From contig OX465102.1 of assembly GCA_949987565.1 (NCBI GenBank), positions 15,190,925-15,254,924 of the forward strand: a DNA stretch of 64,000 nucleotides. The letters run 5' to 3'. Within the stretch, counting starts at the first letter, position 1. The number at the start of each line of letters is the position of its first letter. A program made the translations under genes and the position numbers. Source of the DNA: Luidia sarsii (taxonomy: Eukaryota > Echinodermata > Asteroidea > Paxillosida > Luidiidae). The notes under the pieces were generated by a model. The model saw only the letters and a list, made by a program, of their open reading frames with translations. It had not been told where the DNA came from and ran no database searches. Positions 23,054-32,274 of this stretch are shown piece by piece.

Positions 23054-24104
23054 CTAGGATATAGAAGATCCATTGGTCGGGATGAGGGGGAGCCAAATAT
23101 CGCTGAGGTGGTAGCCGATGTCTTGGGGTACTGTGTCATGCTTGCGGATTTCGATGGCCTCTCGGATCCGTCGGGAGTGCCATTGTTGAATGGGGACGAG
23201 TAGTTCCGCTGCATGCCAGTTGACTAGGTGGTCCTCAGAGTGGGAGTGTTTGACTATGGATGACTTGTCAAAGTCACCCCGCCGGCCGTGTGCTTTATGC
23301 TCCTTCAGTCGGGTTTCCAGGTTTCTACCGGTCTCCCCAATGTAGACTTTTCCACATTCGCAGGGGATACGATAGACACCTGGTTGTTCCGAGGAGGCTG
23401 GTTTGTCCTTATGGGTGTGAAGGGAGGACTGGAGCTTGTTGGACGATGAGTGGAAGACTCTTATGCCTGCTTTGTGGAAGACGCGTTGTAGTCGGTGAGA
23501 TGCAGGGCCTATGTATGGGAGGGTGACTGAGGGGGGCCTGGGTGTGGGACCTGGGTCAGAACTAGGAGAGGGACCTTGGGTATAGGAGACCCTTTGGTCG
23601 GGGGGTGGGGTGGAGAGCTTGATGTGGCTGGGCTTGTATCCATTCATCTGGAGGGCAGACTTGATGTGTTGCAGTTCTGGTTGTAACAAGGCTGCATCAC
23701 AAATGTCGAAGGCCCGCCTCACCAGTGTGCGGTTGACGGAAGCCTTGATGCCGGGGTGGTGAAAGGATCGTTGATGGAGGTAGCGGTCCGTGTGGGTCGG
23801 TTTCCTGTACACAGAGTGTGCAAGGGTACCGTCTGGGTTGCGGGAAACCTTGACATCCAGGAAAGGGATGGAGCCATCCTGTTCGACTTCCATGGTGAAG
23901 GCGATGTTGGGGTGTTGTCCGTTGAGGTACTGCAGGAACTCTTGGAGGGCAGTGGGGCCGTGGGGCCAGACCACGAACGTGTCATCCACGTAGCGGAGCC
24001 AGAGGGTGGGTTGGAGGTCCGCAGTGAGGAGAGAGGACAACTCGAACTCCTCCATGAAGACGTCTGCAAGGACCGGGGATAAAGGAGACCCCATGGAGGT
24101 ACCA
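23054..24104 (-). CDS. Penelope-like RT (C-terminal part) plus GIY-YIG endonuclease
   Basis: Open frame of about 350 codons with no internal stop. The first 50 residues hold RT motifs GSPLSPVLADVFMEEFE and the catalytic LRYVDDTFVVW, where the aspartates of YVDD bind metal. Thumb-like sequence follows (FLDVKVSRNPDGTL, VYRKPTHTDRYLH). A linker rich in Pro and Ser leads to the endonuclease: GVYRIPCECGKVYIGETGRN, with conserved downstream Arg and Glu-type positions (RLKEHK). The N-terminal RT motifs (fingers and first palm aspartate) are absent, so it cannot be an autonomous enzyme. The ATG at 24094 is incidental. Confidence 0.88.
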
Positions 24105-24599
24105 GACTGTTTTCATGAAAATGTAAAGTTCCTGTCTTTTTGAATGGCCGCTTTCGAGGAGTTAGAATGGCACTGCTATTTTGTGTCTGGTACCAAATGA
24201 ACGAGCGAAGTCCCCTTGTACTATTTACACGGAAATATTTTTTATATCTTTTGAAAGCTAATGGTATACTCTTTCACATTATTAGAAAATCTCAAAATCT
24301 CAAAAGTGGGGGTTATTCCTCATTATGCTGTGCCGGGTCACATAATTATAGGTCGAGTTCGGGCGGTCTGTCCTTCACGCGCGAACTGGCTTGTTTTCGC
24401 GCTCCGGCGAACCACACGATCGAGACCCGTGGCCAAGAACGCTGCACTCGGATACCACCCGTTACCCCTGTCCATTTTGATCTAATAAAAATGAATCACT
24501 ACCCAGGCCAACTCGTTAATTTGGCCCTGTGGTGCACTTCTCCACAATAGAACGGATTCGAAGAAAACATTATTATGCATCGTCTGCAACCCCAACACC

Positions 24600-24960
24600 G
24601 CTATCAAAAACCGGCAGTTTTCGTGTGTAAGTTGGAACATTATCAGGCTTTAAATCTGGCCCTGTTTGGCTGTAGAAGTGGAGGGGTCCCTCCCGAAATC
24701 CTTGCAGAAATTCGGCTTAGTGGATGGCTACACACGTGGGGGTGTTTTTTCTGGGGGTAATTAGCAACAAATCTAATTGGCTAAGGGCACAATAAATTTT
24801 TTAAAAAATCTGAGAGATGAAGGTCCAAACCACAATTTTCAGTATAGCTATAAGAACTGAGAAACTGTTAGGTATGGAATTATTGGCTTTGAAAGTGAGT
24901 GTTTTTTTTTTGTAGTGTTCAGTGGGAATTCGGTTTAGTGTTCTGCACCCGTGATTGCGA
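24600..24960 (+). repeat. Interspersed repeat C, copy 3
   Basis: Shares GGCCCTGTTTGGCTGTAGAA, ATCCTTGCAGAAATTCGG and AAGTGAGTGTTTTT words with the copies at 9750 and 10500. Non-coding. Confidence 0.7.
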
Positions 24961-25019
24961 GTGCATATAATAGGGAATACGCCCTCTAGCTTTTCTATAG
25001 AACCAGTCAGTGCCGCTAG

Positions 25020-25250
25020 CGCTGTTTACGAAATGAAGGCTTAGGCTCGGGCTTAGGCTTCGGTCCCATCTTTCTCGTTATAATAATCACAGGCATCTAA
25101 AAAAACAATCGTTTGGTCCCAGTTTCTTGGTGAATACTCTGTACCTATCAACCCAACAACCCTTCCCAATTCGGGAACAAACCACAACCTGGATTTTCAG
25201 GTTTTGTTTTGAGCCCGAGCCTAAGCCTTCATTTCGTACTAAACGAGTTG
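25020..25250. repeat. MITE-D-like degenerate copy
   Basis: ACGAAATGAAGGCTTAGGCT on the left and GCCTAAGCCTTCATTTCGT on the right form an inverted pair, with GGCTTCGGTCCC and TTTGAGCCCGAG inside. A diverged relative of MITE-D. A similar word also lies near 22370. Confidence 0.55.
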
Positions 25251-25931
25251 TACTTTGACTGCCCCACCGAGCATACCTGGTATCCTGCTCGAGAACGTGT
25301 ACCAATGAACTGATAAAAAATAGATACCAATGAATAGTCAGGGGTCTCCCACCGTTGTGCACCGTTCTATGGAGATTTGGTCTGAATACCAGTACTCGTG
25401 CATGTATTGTGGAAATAACATGCAGGAAGATACGGGACATCAAGTTCATTGCACGTCTTGCGCAGTGCAGCTGTTTATGCTGTTCTTGATCTAGCGGCTG
25501 ACGCGTGGAACCACTTCAAGTGGGATTGTTCCTCTCTGTCCGTCAGTATCATTCGTTAACAAAACAGCTTTTACTTGTTTAGGGCTGTGGGTGAGATGTG
25601 GGTAAGTTATGCCGGCTGTAGAATATTGGTTGTGTGCGCAGTTCTCTCTCGCTACCTTTCCTGCAATTTATAATTGGGAGTAAGAAGAAGGTGAAAATAG
25701 CCGCGTAGGAAAAAAAAACCTCAGTGACTCAACCGGTCACCCGCTCACCTGTTCATGAAATTGCAGGGAACTACATAATTAATTGATGATAGTACCCCCT
25801 GTACTACTAGTACTACTAGTCCCACTTACTGGGCCGATAGGAGCTCCTCTTAAACGATTTTTGTGTTTATCCAATATCTGTCGCATTAGCGTCCCACCGT
25901 GGATAATATAGTATTAATATATTACTATTCG

Positions 25932-26110
25932 CAGTGGCTGTTGTTACGGCAGTCGTCCGTGTGGTTCCCTGACTTGATTGTATTTCGTCAGCATTGCAGG
26001 CTGGTTGAACCAGTCTATTAGCTGATAGTCTGGTTCCAAGAGCTAAACATCCTGACAAATACTGTGAAGTCAGGGAACCACAGGGACGACTGCCGTAACA
26101 ACAGCCACTG
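25932..26110. repeat. MITE-H copy 1 (target of the large transposon)
   Basis: The ends are CAGTGGCTGTTGTTACGGCA and the perfect inverse TGCCGTAACAACAGCCACTG, with arms of about 45 bp. A compact copy with the same ends is at 57397-57524. This copy has about 50 extra central bases. The 9.6-kb element is inserted at its right edge, so the last 7 bp (GCCACTG) are part of the duplicated target. Confidence 0.8.
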
Positions 26111-26112
26111 GT
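26104..26112 (+). repeat. Left target-site duplication GCCACTGGT
   Basis: Nine bases immediately before the left terminus ACCTGGCTCAAGG, identical to 35715-35723 after the right terminus. Confidence 0.85.
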
Positions 26113-26428
26113 ACCTGGCTCAAGGTAGCCGCGTATTCGGCCCAAAATCCCAGCCGCGTATTCAGCCGCACATTCACACAAACCTAGAACGCATGCGGCA
26201 AAAGGAGGCCCTTTTTCCGACGTGCATCGGGTCCGTTTTTTAACGAAATAAAATTATTCCAGCACATAACATGAACTTTAACACATCAATCTTCAACAAG
26301 AGTATGTAATCTAATAAATATATTATTTACAGCCCCTTCGACTGAGTTTTTATAGGCAAATTGAGGGACAAAATGCGACTCTAAAAAAAGCCCCAAAATT
26401 TGCCAAAGATTTAAGTACGTGACAACAA

Positions 26429-28710
26429 ATGCTCATTAAAAACAAAATGTACCCTACAATTTTGAGAAAAGTTGGATTTTTCTTCCACAATCCAACTCAT
26501 CCAACCCATGGGCAGGCCCAATTTTGGAGAGGGCATATTCTTTTCACTAATTAGTGTCTAATTAGGACTCTAATGATGGGCGCCATTTTGGACCCAAATC
26601 GTCAAAAATGGGCAACTCGCTAGCACCATGCTAAAACTAGTGCTCCGTAAAAACAAAATGTACCCTTCAGTTTTGAGAAAAGTTGGATTTTTCTTCCACA
26701 ATCCAACTCATCCATCCTATGGGCAGGCCCAATTTTGGAGAGGGCAAATTCTTTTCACTAATTAGTGTCTAATTAGGACTCTAATGATGGGCGCCATTTT
26801 GGACCCAAATCGTCAAAAATGGGCAACTCACTACCACCATGCTGACAATAGTGCTCCGTAAAAACAAAATGTACCCTTCAGTTTTGAGAAAAGTTGGATT
26901 TTTCTTCCACAATCCAACTCATCCATCCTATGGGCAGGCCCAATTTTGGAGAGGGCATATTCTTTTCACTAATTAGTGTCTAATTAGGACTCTAATGATG
27001 GGCGCCATTTTGGACCCAAATCGTCAAATATGGGCAACTCGCTAACACCATGCTGACAGTAGTGCTCCGTAAAAACAAAATGTACCCTTCAGTTTTGAGA
27101 AAAGTTGGATTTTTCTTCCACAATCCAACTCATCCATCCTATGGGCAGGCCCAATTTTGGAGAGGGCATATTCTTTTCACTAATTAGTGTCTAATTAGGA
27201 CTCTAATGATGGGCGCCATTTTGGACCCAAATCGTCAAAAATGGACAACTCGCTACCACCATGCTGACAGTAGTGCTCCGTAAAAACAAAATGTACCCTT
27301 CAGTTTTGAGAAAAGTTGGTTTTTTCTTCCACAATCCAACTCATCCAACCCATGGGCAGGCCCAATTTTGGAGAGGGCATATTCTTTTCACTAATTAGTG
27401 TCTAATTAGGACTCTAATGATGGGCGCCATTTTGGACCCAAATCGTCAAAAATGGGCAACTCGCTACCACCATGCTGACAGTAGTGCTCCGTAAAAACAA
27501 AATGTACCCTTCAGTTTTGAGAAAAAATGGAATTTTCTTCCACATTCCAACTCATCCATCCTATGGGCAGGCCCAATTTTGGAGAGGGCAAATTCTTTTC
27601 ACTAATTAGTGTCTAATTAGGACTCTAATGATGAGCGCCATTTTGGACCGAAATCGTCAAAAATGGGCAACTCACTACCACCATGCTGACAGTAGTGCTC
27701 CGTAAAAACAAAATGTACCCTTCAGTTTTGAGAAAAAATGGAATTTTCTTCCACATTCCAACTCATCCATCCTATGGGCAGGCCCAATTTTGGAGAGGGC
27801 ATATTCTTTTCACTAATTAGTGTCTAATTAGGACTCTAATGATGGGCGCCATTTTGGACCCAAATCGTCAAAAATGGGCAACTCGCTAGCACCATGCTAA
27901 AACTAGTGCTCCGTAAAAACAAAATGTACCCTTCAGTTTTGAGAAAAGTTGGATTTTTCTTCCACAATCCAACTCATCCATCCTATGGGCAGGCCCAATT
28001 TTGGAGAGGGCAAATTCTTTTCACTAATTAGTGTCTAATTAGGACTCTAATGATGGGCGCCATTTTGGACCCAAATCGTCAAAAATGGGCAACTCACTAC
28101 CACCATGCTGACAATAGTGCTCCGTAAAAACAAAATGTACCCTTCAGTTTTGAGAAAAGTTGGATTTTTCTTCCACAATCCAACTCATCCATCCTATGGG
28201 CAGGCCCAATTTTGGAGAGGGCATATTCTTTTCACTAATTAGTGTCTAATTAGGACTCTAATGATGGGCGCCATTTTGGACCCAAATCGTCAAATATGGG
28301 CAACTCGCTAACACCATGCTGACAGTAGTGCTCCGTAAAAACAAAATGTACCCTTCAGTTTTGAGAAAAGTTGGTTTTTTCTTCCACAATCCAACTCATC
28401 CAACCCATGGGCAGGCCCAATTTTGGAGAGGGCATATTCTTTTCACTAATTAGTGTCTAATTAGGACTCTAATGATGAGCGCCATTTTGGACCGAAATCG
28501 TCAAAAATGGGCAACTCGCTAGCACCATGCTGACAGTAGTGCTCCGTAAAAACAAAATGTACCCTTCAGTTTTGAGAAAAGTTGGTTTTTTCTTCCACAA
28601 TCCAACTCATCCAACCTATGGGCAGGCCCAATTTTGGAGAGGGCATATTCTTTTCACTAATTAGTGTCTAATTAGGACTCTAATGATGAGCGCCATTTTG
28701 GACCCAAATG
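26429..28710. repeat. Left-arm array of a 211-bp unit (about 11 copies)
   Basis: The marker GTGCTCCGT recurs at 26640, 26851, 27062, 27273, 27484, 27695, 27906, 28117, 28328 and 28539, exactly 211 bp apart. The unit contains TTCACTAATTAGTGTCTAAT and GGGCGCCATTTTGGACCC. Units starting near 27906, 28117 and 28328 repeat the variants of 26640, 26851 and 27062, so a block of six units (1266 bp) appears to have been duplicated. Confidence 0.92.
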
Positions 28711-28895
28711 GAAATTCGTATTTCGGGAAAGAGTACATAGCCTATTTGTTGGAGTTCTCTTTACCAAATATCTGTAACTGGTCGGGGCTTTTGCTTCATG
28801 ATTTTTGGGAGGCACGGGTGTTCCGATGCGTACGAACATTATTCCAAGATATACACTACACTAAACAAATCAGCCTATCAAAACATCACGTATAA
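28683..28895 (+). CDS. Possible short first ORF of the transposon core
   Basis: An ATG lying in the last arm repeat opens a 70-codon frame (MMSAILDPNGNSYFGKEYIA ...). It overlaps the next frame in a different phase. No family recognised. It may be a leader exon or chance. Confidence 0.25.
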   Translation: MMSAILDPNGNSYFGKEYIAYLLEFSLPNICNWSGLLLHDFWEARVFRCVRTLFQDIHYTKQISLSKHHV

Positions 28896-29196
28896 TAATC
28901 GAACTCAAGGTATCATCGAAAAAAGTATGCAGGAGGTTAAAAGAGCTAAAATGAATCATAATCGTTCCAAAAGATTAACTGATTTTGTAGTAAAATACGA
29001 ACGAGATATGCTGCCCCTACAGAGGGAGTTCTGCGAAGCATTTTGTTCAAATAAGAAAAGAATCCCTCCCAGATCTGTCAAGCTTTCCCGTGAAACATGG
29101 AGGAAACGTATATATTATACGTACAAGTACTCCAACGAAAAAGGGGATTTATTTAACACCTCTGTTAAACGGGTTACACTTCAAAGAGAAATCTAA
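28798..29196 (+). CDS. N-terminal ORF of the protease gene, unknown domain
   Basis: Opens at ATG 28798 and reads 132 codons. It is basic and polar (KRAKMNHNRSKRLTDFVVKY, ERDMLPLQREFCEAFCSNKK). It lies in the same phase as the Ulp1 frame downstream but +1 relative to the USP frame that overlaps its end. An A5G4 run near 29138-29146 is a plausible indel, splice or slip point. It probably forms the amino end of the USP/Ulp1 polypeptide. I do not recognise a domain. Confidence 0.45.
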   Translation: MIFGRHGCSDAYEHYSKIYTTLNKSAYQNITYNNRTQGIIEKSMQEVKRAKMNHNRSKRLTDFVVKYERDMLPLQREFCEAFCSNKKRIPPRSVKLSRETWRKRIYYTYKYSNEKGDLFNTSVKRVTLQREI

Positions 29197-30406
29197 ACAT
29201 AAACGCCAAAGGAAGCCTGCGGCTATCTTACTTGAATCAGACGACGACGAAGATCTTCACGTCTCTCCGAAAATAGCAAAGAAACTTGAAGTTGATGGCA
29301 AAAGGACCAAAAATAAACCAAAATTAAGTATTGGAAAACCTGGAAACCCGGCATTACCGAGGGGCATTTCCAACAACAGTGTGTCTTGTTGGTGGATTTC
29401 CACTCTTCAAGCTGTCAAACCATTCGTAGGTTTGGCAAAGTTGAAGACTTGCAAATATCAAGGCAGTGACACATTCCTGTGGCGGGGGTTTATAGATATT
29501 TTTGAAATGCTGTCCACAGACATATCCAGACCTATCCCGTTTCGGGTAATTCAACCTTTGGTAGAAGATTCTGCCAGTAAGATGAATATGAGATGCAATG
29601 AGCAGCAAGACGTAGCTGAGTTTTATCTCCAGCTCATAGTTCCATTTTTGGGCGAGTCCTGCCTTACGCATGAGATTGAGATTTGCAAAAGCCTCATGTG
29701 CCTGAACTGCGAGAACAACTCAATTGTTGAGAGTTCAACGTTTGGTATATTGTCCGTTGCTGTCCACACATTCAGCATCGTCAATTGTTTGCAAGAATTC
29801 TTTAAGGACGAAGTGATTAGTGGCCTTCGCTGCGATGAGTGTGGAAAGACTCAATGTAAAAAAACTATCTTCACGCGCATTATTAACTGCCCTAAATTGT
29901 TAGTTGTACAGCTTTTAAGATTCGGTGCAGTAGATGAGCAACTAGTGAAACTAAATTCCGATATATCACCCACAATGGAAATAGACCTTTCAAAATTCTG
30001 CACAAATCACACCCCGGCTGTATACAGACTGCGTTCGGTAATTGCCCACGATGGAAAATCTGTGCAGTCTGGGCATTACACAACTTTTTTGATTGACAAA
30101 AATGAACTCCTACAATGTAATGATGATATCGTTAAAACCACAAGTGTCTTTAATTTCACAAAAGTTGCATCGACAACGGGCTATTTATTTTTTTATGAAA
30201 GAACTGAGTCATCTTCATCATCCTCTGTGAATACTGAATTATACTTCACAGTTAATAACAAAGAGGAGGAATTAATCAAACATTTGTGGGCAGCAATCGA
30301 TGACAAGAATATGCATAGTGTAGCAGTTCGAGACGATAGGACAAACGATTTCCTCACCCACGACCAATTGGCTATGATTAACAGTATGCCCAAGCAATCA
30401 ACTTGA
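29090..30406 (+). CDS. Ubiquitin-specific protease (UCH/USP) domain of the transposon
   Basis: The 438-codon frame carries the complete USP signature, numbered from the first codon of the frame. Cys box: GISNNSVSCWWISTLQAV with the catalytic Cys at 100. QQD box: NEQQDVAEF, 171-179. Zinc-finger pairs: CLNC (204/207) and CDEC (248/251). NCPKLLVVQLLRF sits at 266-278. His box: YRLRSVIAHDGKSVQSGHY with His 329. Then LQCNDD with an Asp at 345-346, and GYLFFYER. Enzymes of this family remove ubiquitin. An acidic-basic linker (ESDDDEDLH, KHKRQRKP) precedes the domain. The frame begins at a GTG and its first ATG falls after the catalytic Cys, so the domain must be reached by splicing or a frameshift from the upstream ORF, or the gene has suffered an indel. 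Confidence 0.85.
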   Translation: MKHGGNVYIIRTSTPTKKGIYLTPLLNGLHFKEKSKHKRQRKPAAILLESDDDEDLHVSPKIAKKLEVDGKRTKNKPKLSIGKPGNPALPRGISNNSVSCWWISTLQAVKPFVGLAKLKTCKYQGSDTFLWRGFIDIFEMLSTDISRPIPFRVIQPLVEDSASKMNMRCNEQQDVAEFYLQLIVPFLGESCLTHEIEICKSLMCLNCENNSIVESSTFGILSVAVHTFSIVNCLQEFFKDEVISGLRCDECGKTQCKKTIFTRIINCPKLLVVQLLRFGAVDEQLVKLNSDISPTMEIDLSKFCTNHTPAVYRLRSVIAHDGKSVQSGHYTTFLIDKNELLQCNDDIVKTTSVFNFTKVASTTGYLFFYERTESSSSSSVNTELYFTVNNKEEELIKHLWAAIDDKNMHSVAVRDDRTNDFLTHDQLAMINSMPKQST

Positions 30407-31071
30407 AAAGATTGAAACATATCCACAAAAATTATCAGCCAGGTTGGCTCAGCGATTTTGTCGTTGATTTTTATATCAGTCAGCTGTGCGAGATGCTAAA
30501 TGAAGGTATTGATTGCAGAAAATACTGGGTCATGCCTTGCAGTGAAACAAGCAAAGTTGTCAATAAACAGGCAACTACACAAACGTTCAAACGCGTTTCT
30601 GCAGCCTTCGTTCAAAGCACAACATTTTGTGACTTTATGTTTTTTCCTCTTCGCGAAAACAACCATTTTATTCTGTATGTGCTTGACAATTGTCATAATA
30701 AGTTCGTTTGTTATGACTCCCTTAACAGCAGTAGAGACACTCGTCAAAAATTAATCAATCATGGCCGCGCATTCTGTGACCTTTTCCGAAACGGGAGACT
30801 TAATAGATACTGGAGTGAAATTCCCAGTATATTGGAGAGCAATGAAACATTTGCAATTCAGAAAGTGGTATGTCAACAACAAGTGGATTCGGCAAGTTGT
30901 GGGGTGTTCTGCTGTTTGATTGCAGAGGAAATAGCTCTTAAAAGCAAAAGTGTGCAAAGTACATCACATAATCACGACCAACTCAGAATGTACATGACTT
31001 GTATACTTCTAAAGAGATCAAACATTGTCGATCCCGAATTACAAAGACTGTTATCAGCTTTCATGCAATAG
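30403..31071 (+). CDS. Ulp1/SENP-type (C48) protease domain of the transposon
   Basis: Frame of 222 codons overlapping the USP stop by 4 bp in the -1 phase. Order: WLSDFVVDFYISQL (residues 15-28), FFPLRENNHFILYVLD with catalytic His 88, YDSL with Asp 105, and CQQQVDSASCGVFCC with the oxyanion Gln (159-160) and nucleophile Cys 166. This family cleaves SUMO or related modifiers. The first codon is TTG, and the first ATG (30493) lies inside the domain, after the conserved Trp. The frame is open from 30382, so fusion to the USP domain by a -1 shift, an intron or a lost base in 30382-30406 is likely. Catalytic residues look intact. Confidence 0.85.
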   Translation: MKRLKHIHKNYQPGWLSDFVVDFYISQLCEMLNEGIDCRKYWVMPCSETSKVVNKQATTQTFKRVSAAFVQSTTFCDFMFFPLRENNHFILYVLDNCHNKFVCYDSLNSSRDTRQKLINHGRAFCDLFRNGRLNRYWSEIPSILESNETFAIQKVVCQQQVDSASCGVFCCLIAEEIALKSKSVQSTSHNHDQLRMYMTCILLKRSNIVDPELQRLLSAFMQ

Positions 31072-32270
31072 GAAAGCTACACAATAATGGTGACTACATG
31101 TGTAGGCTATATGTACGATAATTTGTGGGTAATTAGGCCTATTATTCAGCATGTATGTACCAATAGTACTTCTTGAACCATGGGGGTTGTTGAAATTACG
31201 CCCGTAGTATGTTTTATAATCGCACTTTGTGGAAAGATATAATTATGTTTCTTCCCTAATTATAGGCTGTAGCTATATACTTTCGATTCAATCCAATTGT
31301 AACAGAGTCAGGCCCATCCAACGTCTCATTTTGTTGGGAATTATATAGTGGCAGGGTTTGATCAAATTTCGTTAGGTAAAATCATAAAATGTCTTGATGA
31401 GTATGTGTCAAAAACCTTCAGAAGGACTAGTAATAAAGTTGCTTTTGAGTATAAAGGCAGCCCGGTATACATGAAACTTCCCGTGAAACTGTGTACATAC
31501 ATGTACTTTGTTAAATGTGTTATCTTGTGTCTGGAAAGCAATTTCTTTAACCTTTAAGAATTATAATTTATGGTCTCCATAATAATTTCGAGAAAGGGTA
31601 GAGAATTATTTTCTATATTTTCTGCGGTTTTTATATCAAGAGGCACACACTTTCCGTTTAATTAAGGAATAGGCCTACTGCTATTTGCAGGATGAAATTA
31701 GCTGAACCTTCTTCGGCGAACCGGTAAATAAATGACTAAAAGTGTATACATGTAATGTGTAATATATTTTCCTTATTTATACTGTATAATGAGCTTCAGC
31801 CCCCAAGTCCTATATACATGTATATACTGTACTGATAATGCATTTTACAAATTGAAATAATGTAAGAGCCTGAAGTAGCGTATACACAATGGTATAGAAA
31901 GAGATCCCACTTGGTTGACATTACTCTTTCATAATGCATGGGTACTGGTCAAGTACGGCTATAATTATTAAGGTGTTTAATATTTTGTTTTATAAACCAT
32001 GTGGTGTCTTATTCCCCGGAATGGTGTCATAGCTCTTTACCGACAGTTTAATAAAACCAGTTTATTCAAACCATGTGGTGTGTAATTTCCCTGAGTGGAT
32101 TTATGAACCTTTAACGAACATAGTCAATACATAGGCCTACCTTCATTTTATAAGTTGCAATTTAGTAGGCCCCCTATGCGTGAGTAACAGTAAGATGATG
32201 GGAAGAAACATTATGCATCGATGGAGCACTATACTGTCCATGAGATATATGCCAAATTTTCGTCGATTTG
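31072..32270. other. Transposon core, 3' non-coding part
   Basis: AT-rich and without a convincing gene. A 69-codon frame at 31348-31557 (FDQISLGKIIKCLDEYVSK ...) starts at GTG and matches nothing I know. Two diverged copies of an ACCATGTGGTGT-containing block lie at 31995-32090. No transposase motif is seen. Confidence 0.5.
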
Positions 32271-32274
32271 GGGT

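Larger units (their letters stand above)
22661..24110 (-). mobile_element. PLE-1, 5'-truncated Penelope-like retroelement
   Basis: The minus-strand element begins mid reverse transcriptase at about 24104 and runs through the GIY-YIG domain to a 3' end at 22661 (word ATAGGAAGGTTTGCGGTGAA). Penelope-like elements couple an RT related to telomerase with a GIY-YIG endonuclease and insert by target-primed reverse transcription. 5' truncation is typical of that. A hammerhead-like motif lies in the 3' non-coding part. Terminal sequence recurs at 54799-54947 and 6118-6253. Confidence 0.85.

Noticed and set aside
23260..24082. Plus-strand frames opposite PLE-1
   Set aside because: They are shadows of the RT/GIY-YIG frame on the minus strand.
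31348..31557. Extra gene in the transposon core
   Set aside because: Starts at GTG, 69 codons, no recognised motif. Kept only as a remark.
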